In this document: positions 1 through 5,104 of the stretch, piece by piece
Numbering within the stretch: the stretch's first letter is position 1
Layout of the letters: every line of letters starts with the position of its first letter
Source of the DNA: Roseimaritima sp.
Lineage (GTDB): Bacteria; Planctomycetota; Planctomycetia; Pirellulales; Pirellulaceae
Length of the DNA: 8,369 nucleotides
NCBI GenBank assembly: GCA_007124075.1
Contig: SLFV01000154.1
Coordinates: 1 to 8,369 of the forward strand
Direction of reading: 5' to 3'
Made by a program: the position numbers and the translations under genes
Notes under the pieces: generated by a model
Databases searched by the model: none
Told to the model about the DNA's origin: nothing
What the model saw: only the letters and a program-made list of their open reading frames with translations

Positions 1-702
1 GCCGAAGTAGTGCGTTCGTTGGATGTCGTGGCGCTGCAGCAAATCACTGGCAGTGAACGGTACCTGTTACCCCAGATGGTCGAACACATTAACCGCACCG
101 GGCGTCAATATGATTTCCTGTTGTCACCGCCTGCCGCAGCCAAAAGCAACGCGTTTGGTCCACCTGAACAGTCAGCTTTTCTATTCGACACAGAAAGGAT
201 CGTCACCGATCGCAGCCAGTTTTACTCGGTTGATGATCCGGAAAACATTTTTGTTCACCAGCCGATCGTCGGTTGGTTTCGCGTGCTGGGGCCCCCGGAA
301 AGCAAGGCGTGGACATTTACGTTGGTGAATCTCCGCATCGAAATCCAGCAGGCGCGGCGCGAAGTCGCGGCTTTGCCACGTTTGCTTCAGGCAGTCTCCA
401 GTGACGGTCGAGGCGAAGACGACACGATTTTACTGGGGTTGTTTCAAGCCGACGACGCCTATTTGGTGCCGACGTTTGGCAACGCGGTCACCGCCGCTGT
501 CCGTGCGACCCCGACCGACATCTTCGGCAGGCAACAGGTTGCCAACATCCTGATTCCGCACCGAACCACGACCGAATATCTGGGAGCCGGAGGCGTGATT
601 CCGTACTTGCGTCAACAGAATCTAACTCTTTCGGAATGCGAGGAACTGACACCGCACCTGCCTGTGTTTGCGGAATTCTCCCCACGGGAGGGGTTGGACT
701 AG
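1..702 (+). CDS. Endonuclease/exonuclease/phosphatase (EEP, DNase I-like) family protein, 5'-truncated, probably catalytically inactive
   Basis: The frame is open from base 1 to the TAG at 700-702, so only the C-terminal 233 residues are visible and the start lies outside the window. The fold is recognised from a series of EEP landmarks: DVVALQQI near the left edge, AFLFDTERI, FTLVNLRI, DTILLGLFQADD, and LTPHLPVFAEFS near the end. It resembles a planctomycete EEP family whose usual motifs, from memory, are VAVQEI, LVNVH, LGDLNADD and SDHLPVWAEF. Measured against these, the metal-binding Glu is Gln (40-42), the His after LVN is Arg (334-336), the Asp and Asn of GDLNA are Leu (439-441) and Gln (445-447), and the Asp of SDH is Pro (652-654). 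Only the last His (655-657) is kept. The reading frame is clean and the core hydrophobic pattern survives, so this looks like a maintained non-enzymatic protein and not a decayed gene. Its role is unknown. The family call is fairly sure; inactivity is inference. Confidence 0.75.
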   Translation, partial: AEVVRSLDVVALQQITGSERYLLPQMVEHINRTGRQYDFLLSPPAAAKSNAFGPPEQSAFLFDTERIVTDRSQFYSVDDPENIFVHQPIVGWFRVLGPPESKAWTFTLVNLRIEIQQARREVAALPRLLQAVSSDGRGEDDTILLGLFQADDAYLVPTFGNAVTAAVRATPTDIFGRQQVANILIPHRTTTEYLGAGGVIPYLRQQNLTLSECEELTPHLPVFAEFSPREGLD

Positions 703-830
703 GGAACGCCCCATCAAGAGCCGTCCCAGTGGTTTGCGGTAGGCGAGTCTGGCAAGACTGGTACAATCTTGTGGCCAATTGAATAACAGGCCTCACCCAC
801 CACTTTTCGTTCTTGCCGCCGTGAAGCTTT
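703..830 (+). other. Intergenic leader of ribBA with small inverted repeats
   Basis: This 128-base gap holds short inverted repeats: AGTCT/AGACT (746-750 with 755-759) and CAAGA/TCTTG (753-757 with 767-771). These two overlap, so the hairpins would exclude each other. A third, GTGGCC/GGC..CAC, spans 771-796. A TACAAT hexamer at 762-767 resembles a -10 box, but I see no convincing -35 box at normal spacing. The conserved segments of the FMN (RFN) riboswitch that often precedes riboflavin genes are not recognisable here. The stems are only 5-6 base pairs and may be chance. Confidence 0.2.
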
Positions 831-2075
831 ATGACTGGAAACGGGAATGCTACATCCGAACTATCTTTCAGCACTGTCCCCGAGGCCGTGGCGGCAATTC
901 AGCGGGGGGAGATCGTAATCGTTGTCGATGCGGAGGATCGCGAAAATGAAGGCGATTTCATCTGCGCAGCGGAGAAAGCGACCCCCGATAAAATCAATTT
1001 CATGCTGGCCGGACGCGGGCAATTGTGCGTGTCGGTCTTGCCCGATGTGTGTCGACGTTTGGAGTTGACGCCGATCGTCAGCAACAATGATGCACCACTG
1101 CGGACCGCATTCATGACGCCCCTTGACATTCGCACTGCGCGGACTGGGATCACTGCAAGCGAACGAAGCGAAACCATTCGCCGGATGATCCAGGCCAACG
1201 CCACGGCAGATTTATTCGTCCGGCCCGGGCATGTTTATCCATTGTTGGCAAAGGAAGGTGGGGTGCTGCGACGGGCTGGGCATACCGAGGCTGCGGTTGA
1301 TTTGGCGCGGATGGCCGGGTTGGAACCAGCGGGCTGCTTGTGTGAAATTCTAGACGATAATGGTGACCGAGCGACTCGCGAAACTTTGCGCCAATTAGCC
1401 GCGCGGCACCAGTTGAAAATGATCAGCATCGAACAACTGATCGCACACCGTCGTGTCAACGAGAAACTGGTCCAGCGGAGCGCCGAGGCTGACCTGCCCA
1501 CGAGGTTTGGTGACTTTCGCATCATCGTCTACGACGTGGCGTACGAGACACAGGAGCCGCTAGCGCTGGTATGTGGCGATTTGACCGCGATCGATCAACC
1601 GGCCCCGTTGGTTCGGATGCACAGTAGTTGCTTCACCGGTGATTTGGTTGCTTCGCTGCGCTGCGACTGTGGCGACCAGTTAGCCGCGGCACTGGAAATG
1701 ATTTCCCAGAACGGCCGCGGAGCCTTGGTCTACCTGCCGCAGGAAGGTCGTGGTATCGGGCTGGCACAGAAAATCCGCGCCTACGCGTTACAAGAAGAAG
1801 GCCTGGATACGGTCGAAGCCAATCACGCGTTGGGCTTCAAAGCCGATATCCGCGACTACGGTGTTGGCTTGCAAATCCTAAAAGACCTGGGATTACACGA
1901 GGTGCGATTGCTGACGAATAACCCCAAAAAAACGGAAGCGTTTAACCTTCGCGGCTTTGATTTGCGAGTTGTTGATCAGGTGCCGATCGTCTGTCCTCCC
2001 AACATCCACAATTTGCGGTACCTTCAGACCAAACGCGAGAAAATGGGACACAAGCTCCCTGGATTATCGGGTTGA
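831..2075 (+). CDS. ribBA: Bifunctional 3,4-dihydroxy-2-butanone 4-phosphate synthase / GTP cyclohydrolase II (RibBA)
   Basis: This cytosolic enzyme supplies both starting units of riboflavin: the RibB half turns ribulose 5-phosphate into 3,4-dihydroxy-2-butanone 4-phosphate plus formate, and the RibA half opens GTP to a diaminopyrimidine. The protein has 414 residues, close to the roughly 400 usual for fused RibBA. The RibB half (about 13-207) has DAEDRENEGD at 33-42, RPGH at 131-134 and RRAGHTEAAVDL from 147. The RibA half (about 211-405) has the three zinc cysteines C267, C278 and C280 in CFTGDLVASLRCDCG, the catalytic block QEGRGIGL at 304-311, and LTNNPKK at 361-367. Both active sites look intact. 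The RibB loop reads TGITASERSETI where TGISAxDR is more usual, a mild change. The ATG at 831 has no clear Shine-Dalgarno sequence but gives a normal N-terminus. It stands 128 bases after the EEP gene and 123 before the next, so it is probably its own transcription unit. No FMN riboswitch is visible upstream. Confidence 0.97.
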   Translation: MTGNGNATSELSFSTVPEAVAAIQRGEIVIVVDAEDRENEGDFICAAEKATPDKINFMLAGRGQLCVSVLPDVCRRLELTPIVSNNDAPLRTAFMTPLDIRTARTGITASERSETIRRMIQANATADLFVRPGHVYPLLAKEGGVLRRAGHTEAAVDLARMAGLEPAGCLCEILDDNGDRATRETLRQLAARHQLKMISIEQLIAHRRVNEKLVQRSAEADLPTRFGDFRIIVYDVAYETQEPLALVCGDLTAIDQPAPLVRMHSSCFTGDLVASLRCDCGDQLAAALEMISQNGRGALVYLPQEGRGIGLAQKIRAYALQEEGLDTVEANHALGFKADIRDYGVGLQILKDLGLHEVRLLTNNPKKTEAFNLRGFDLRVVDQVPIVCPPNIHNLRYLQTKREKMGHKLPGLSG

Positions 2076-2101
2076 AGTGCGGTGCGGAAACGGTCGCGGT
2101 T

Positions 2102-2179
2102 GTTAACGGGTTAGGAGTCAATTGCCGCAACGGCCCTTCGGATGCTTCGCACAATTGACTGCTGCCCCTTAACCCTAAC
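2102..2179 (+). repeat. Long interrupted inverted repeat downstream of ribBA (hairpin; terminator-like or leader element)
   Basis: The core is a perfect 9-base inverted repeat, AGTCAATTG (2116-2124) with CAATTGACT (2152-2160), around a 27-base loop. The pairing continues outward with GGGTTA (2108-2113) against TAACCC (2170-2175), then GTTA (2102-2105) against TAAC (2176-2179), with small bulges and an internal loop at 2161-2166. The structure begins 27 bases after the ribBA stop and ends 20 bases before the preferred start of the next gene. There is no T-run directly after it, so it is not a textbook intrinsic terminator. A transcript-end stabiliser, a 5' leader structure or an operator for a dimeric regulator are all possible. 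The inverted repeat is seen directly; its function is not known. Confidence 0.5.
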
Positions 2180-2198
2180 TTCGAGAAGAACGAATTTG

Positions 2199-4199
2199 AT
2201 GCTGAGAATGAATCGTGTGCGAACCATCGTCATCTGCCTTGTTTGTGGGGTTGCTGCATTGAAACCTTCTCAGGGCTTAACGCAGCCTGCCCCTGGGGCC
2301 GTGATCGCTGAAGCGGTCGATTTGACGATCGTTGACGTCCACGGGGGACCCTTGCGAATTCAATCGCCGTCGCCCCATCACTTTACCGTGCTTTGTTTTC
2401 TAGGTACGGAATGTCCACTGGCACGACTGTACGGCCCGCGACTGCAACGTCTGGCCCAACGGTATTCGGAACGCGTCTCCTTTGTCGGGATTTGCTCCAA
2501 CCAGCAGGACTCGCTGCGGAAGTTCCGTCATTACGGTCAGCAACATGGCATTGGTTTTCCGCTGGGCATGGATTACGACCAAGAAGCCATGCGCCGCTTC
2601 CATGTGACTCGCACCCCGGAAGTGATCGTGATCGACAGTCAGGGGCGGGTGCGTTACCAGGGACGCATCGACGACCAATACCTACCCGGAGTCGCCAGAC
2701 CTGAACCAACCACCGCTGATTTGCGAGCCGCTTTGGATGCCTTGCTGGTCGGCCAAGAGGTGACCATTGCCAAAACCAATGCCGTGGGCTGTTTGATCGC
2801 CCCCAAGCGGGAACCTGATCCCGATGCGACCGTTACCTTTGCAAACCAAGTCAGCCGCGTGCTGAATCAACAGTGCGTGCAGTGCCATCGTGAGGGTGAA
2901 ATTGGTCCCTTGGGGCTGACCGATTATGACCAGGTGATCGGCTGGGCCGATATGATCTTGGAGGTCGTCGACGACGGGCGGATGCCACCCTGGCACGCTG
3001 CGGAGGGTGACGTAGAACTGGAAAACGCGAGGAAGATGACCGCCGATCAGCGGCAGCTTTTGCACGACTGGGTTGCTGCGGGCACCCCCTTTGGTGACCC
3101 TGCCGATTTGCCCACGGCGGTCATGGCAGCAACCGATTGGCATCTGCCACAATCGCCCGACCTGGTAGTCCCGATGCGCGAAAAACCTTTCATCGTTCCC
3201 GCCGAAGGGACCGTGGATTACCAGTATTTCGTGGTCGATCCAGGATTTGAATCGGAGCAGTGGGTGTCGGCGGCTGAGGTCATTCCTGGTAATCGTGGCG
3301 TGGTCCATCACTGCATTGTTTTTTTGCGTCCCCCCGATGGGACACGCATGCAGGAAATAGGCTTCCTGTCGGCTTACGTTCCCGGTCAGGAGGCGACCAT
3401 TATGCCTGCCGGCTACGGTCGTCGGATTCCCGCTGGGTCTCAATTTGTGTTTCAAATGCACTACACCCCCAACGGAACGCCGCAATCGGACATTTCGAAG
3501 ATTGGTTTGGTTTTCGCTCCCGCCGATTCGATCACACACGAAGTGTTGGTGCTGGGGGGGATAGAGCAAGATTTCGAGATCCCGCCGCACGATTCGTCTC
3601 ACACGGTTACTGGGGATGTCGGCCATTTTCCCCGTGACGCAGAACTCATGGCGATCGCTCCGCACATGCATGTTCGGGGTAAGTCTTTCGAGTTGATCGC
3701 GGAGCAAGCAGAGCGAACGAGGACTTTGTTACGAGTCCCGCGTTATGATTTTAACTGGCAGCACAATTATCGTTTGGCGCAGCCATTGCCCCTGGCGGAC
3801 ATCCAGCGGATTCAGTTTCGCTGCACGTTTGATAATTCTTCAAAGAACCCCAGTAATCCCGATCCTACCCAGTACGTAACGTGGGGTGACCAGACATGGG
3901 AAGAAATGTCGCTGGTATTTTTGCAGATTGCCAGACCGTTGCAACGTGAGAATACCGCCGATCAGGACGACCAGCAGCAACGCGAGCGGCAGGAGATGGA
4001 GCGTCAACGCCGGCAGGCAGATGCGGAGCAATTTGCCGATCAATTCATCCGACGTTTCGACCGCGACGGCGACGGGCAGGTTTCCAAAACCGAAGTCCCC
4101 ACCGCCTTCTACCTGTTCCAGTTTCGCAATGTCGATCAAGATAAGGATGGGCTGTTAACCCGTGAAGAGTTGATCAAGGCGGCGCTTGCAAGGCAGTAA
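2199..4199 (+). CDS. Exported multidomain redox protein: thioredoxin-like + c-type heme + PHM-type copper monooxygenase-like + EF-hand pair
   Basis: Predicted exported protein of 666 residues, numbered from the ATG at 2199. That start is preferred over the upstream in-frame ATG at 2142 because it follows GAGAAG (2183-2188) and opens directly with a signal peptide (RVR, then a hydrophobic stretch VICLVCGVAAL); the upstream start lies inside the inverted repeat. Domains in order: a thioredoxin/peroxiredoxin-like domain (about 38-185) with one candidate active Cys, C72, in GTECPLA; a small c-type heme domain with CVQCH at 226-230 and a likely axial Met in RMPPW (M262); a copper type II monooxygenase-like region (about 325-580) with every expected ligand visible: H370-H371, H421 in QMHY, H489 and H491 in HMH, and M570 in EEMS; a charged Q/R/E-rich linker (about 583-611); and two canonical EF-hand loops at 621-632 (DRDGDGQVSKTE) and 646-657. 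The substrate is unknown. The fold calls are firm; monooxygenase activity fed by the heme is inference. Confidence 0.85.
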   Translation: MLRMNRVRTIVICLVCGVAALKPSQGLTQPAPGAVIAEAVDLTIVDVHGGPLRIQSPSPHHFTVLCFLGTECPLARLYGPRLQRLAQRYSERVSFVGICSNQQDSLRKFRHYGQQHGIGFPLGMDYDQEAMRRFHVTRTPEVIVIDSQGRVRYQGRIDDQYLPGVARPEPTTADLRAALDALLVGQEVTIAKTNAVGCLIAPKREPDPDATVTFANQVSRVLNQQCVQCHREGEIGPLGLTDYDQVIGWADMILEVVDDGRMPPWHAAEGDVELENARKMTADQRQLLHDWVAAGTPFGDPADLPTAVMAATDWHLPQSPDLVVPMREKPFIVPAEGTVDYQYFVVDPGFESEQWVSAAEVIPGNRGVVHHCIVFLRPPDGTRMQEIGFLSAYVPGQEATIMPAGYGRRIPAGSQFVFQMHYTPNGTPQSDISKIGLVFAPADSITHEVLVLGGIEQDFEIPPHDSSHTVTGDVGHFPRDAELMAIAPHMHVRGKSFELIAEQAERTRTLLRVPRYDFNWQHNYRLAQPLPLADIQRIQFRCTFDNSSKNPSNPDPTQYVTWGDQTWEEMSLVFLQIARPLQRENTADQDDQQQRERQEMERQRRQADAEQFADQFIRRFDRDGDGQVSKTEVPTAFYLFQFRNVDQDKDGLLTREELIKAALARQ

Positions 4200-4252
4200 C
4201 CAACGCCGGTCCCTGAACGATGCGGGATCCATCCCTGTCGGCTTTGCTTGTC

Positions 4253-4290
4253 TCCTCCGGTCCCGCGCAGCGGGAATAGACGGAAGAGGA
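4253..4290 (+). terminator. GC-rich hairpin between genes, possible terminator
   Basis: A perfect 6-base stem with a 3-base loop, TCCCGC-GCA-GCGGGA, spans 4261-4275. Flanking CCG/CGG and TCCTC/GAGGA segments (4253-4259 against 4281-4290) could lengthen the stem imperfectly. It lies 53 bases after the stop of the copper/heme protein gene and about 100 before miaE. No T-run follows, so a terminator role is only a guess. The rest of this 192-base gap shows nothing clear; TTGACT (4329-4334) and GATAAT (4361-4366) are 26 bases apart, too far for a standard promoter. Confidence 0.3.
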
Positions 4291-4391
4291 TTGGTGTACT
4301 CTTATCTGACGCTTGCCTAACGGTCTGTTTGACTTGTCGCTCCCAGCCTGCCCGCCGTTGGATAATTTTTTGTTCCCGCTAAAGTGACGTG

Positions 4392-4967
4392 ATGCTGAAT
4401 TTACAATGTGCCAGTAGCCAACGATGGTTGGATCAAGTTGACCAGTATCTGGAAGAAATCTTGATCGATCACGCTCACTGCGAACACAAGGCTGCCGCGA
4501 CGGCAATGAGTTTGCTGGGCAGTTACATCGAAAACCGTCCTCTGTGCGAGGCGATGACCGAGATCATTCAGGAGGAACTGGAGCATTTCTATATGGTCCG
4601 TGACTTGTTGGAGCGACGTTCGATCGGTTTTCGCCTGCAGCCTCCGGGCGACTACGGTCGACAATTACACAAGCTCATCCGGCCCAATGACCCCGACCGC
4701 GCGGTCGATCGCTTGCTGATTGCGGGGTTGATCGAAGCCAGAAGCTGTGAACGCTTCAAACGACTATCGGAGCACGTGACGGATCCAGAGTTGGCTGAAT
4801 TTTATGCCAGCCTGTTTGAATCGGAGGCCAGGCATCACAGTACCTACGTTCGTCTGGCTAAGGAATTTGCACCGCCTGCGACCGTCCACGCACGACTAAA
4901 CGAGTTATCCGCCGGGGAGGCGATGATCATTCAACGCGGGTGCCCGCTGCCACGGATGCACAGTTGA
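4392..4967 (+). CDS. miaE: tRNA-(ms2io6A)-hydroxylase, MiaE family
   Basis: MiaE is a non-heme diiron monooxygenase that uses oxygen to hydroxylate the isopentenyl group of 2-methylthio-N6-isopentenyladenosine at position 37 of tRNAs reading UNN codons. The protein has 191 residues, in the usual range of about 190-210. The all-helical ferritin-like pattern and diiron ligands are visible: E31 in HAHCEHKAA, the ExxH pair E62 and H65 in EELEHF, E115 in IEARSCERF, and the second ExxH pair E145 and H148 in SEARHHSTY. The block ILIDHAHCEHKAAATAMSLL is characteristic of the family. A GTG lies directly before the chosen ATG and would add one residue; there is no strong Shine-Dalgarno site. The gene stands alone, 192 bases after its upstream neighbour. 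Activity would need MiaA and MiaB elsewhere in the genome to make the substrate. Its use here implies oxygen-exposed growth. No missing key residue is seen. Confidence 0.93.
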   Translation: MLNLQCASSQRWLDQVDQYLEEILIDHAHCEHKAAATAMSLLGSYIENRPLCEAMTEIIQEELEHFYMVRDLLERRSIGFRLQPPGDYGRQLHKLIRPNDPDRAVDRLLIAGLIEARSCERFKRLSEHVTDPELAEFYASLFESEARHHSTYVRLAKEFAPPATVHARLNELSAGEAMIIQRGCPLPRMHS

Positions 4968-4995
4968 TTGAACTTTCCGGCTCGTCAAGCATAAT
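4968..4995 (+). promoter_or_regulatory. Candidate sigma70-type promoter for the GSDH/cytochrome gene
   Basis: TTGAAC (4968-4973) and CATAAT (4990-4995) are separated by 16 bases, with 4/6 and 5/6 matches to the -35 and -10 consensus. The pair starts directly after the miaE stop codon and would begin a transcript near 5002, leaving a leader of about 100 bases before the ATG at 5105. The call rests on sequence match alone. The rest of the gap to 5104 shows no strong hairpin or Shine-Dalgarno site. Confidence 0.35.
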
Positions 4996-5104
4996 AGCGG
5001 CTCCCCTGGCGGGCGGTCGTGTTGCAAACCGACCTGCAACTCGCCTCTCGGCAACGTTTCCCCTCGCTCATTTTTCTTCAGTAATCCTTCGTGGGTACCT
5101 CCCG

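Noticed and set aside
2142..2198. Upstream in-frame ATG giving 19 more residues on the copper/heme protein
   Set aside because: It falls in the loop of the inverted repeat, lacks a Shine-Dalgarno site and would place polar residues before the signal peptide; the ATG at 2199 fits better.
2682..3707. Open frame of 341 codons on the - strand
   Set aside because: It lies wholly antisense to the heme/copper part of the exported protein gene, whose domains are firm. The translation is rich in His, Arg and Gly with no domain pattern, as expected for a shadow frame.
4329..4366. TTGACT and GATAAT as a promoter for miaE
   Set aside because: The spacing of 26 bases is too long for a standard sigma70 promoter.
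4940..5104. Upstream in-frame ATG giving 55 more residues on the dehydrogenase-like protein
   Set aside because: It overlaps the end of miaE and would bury the clear signal peptide that starts at 5105.
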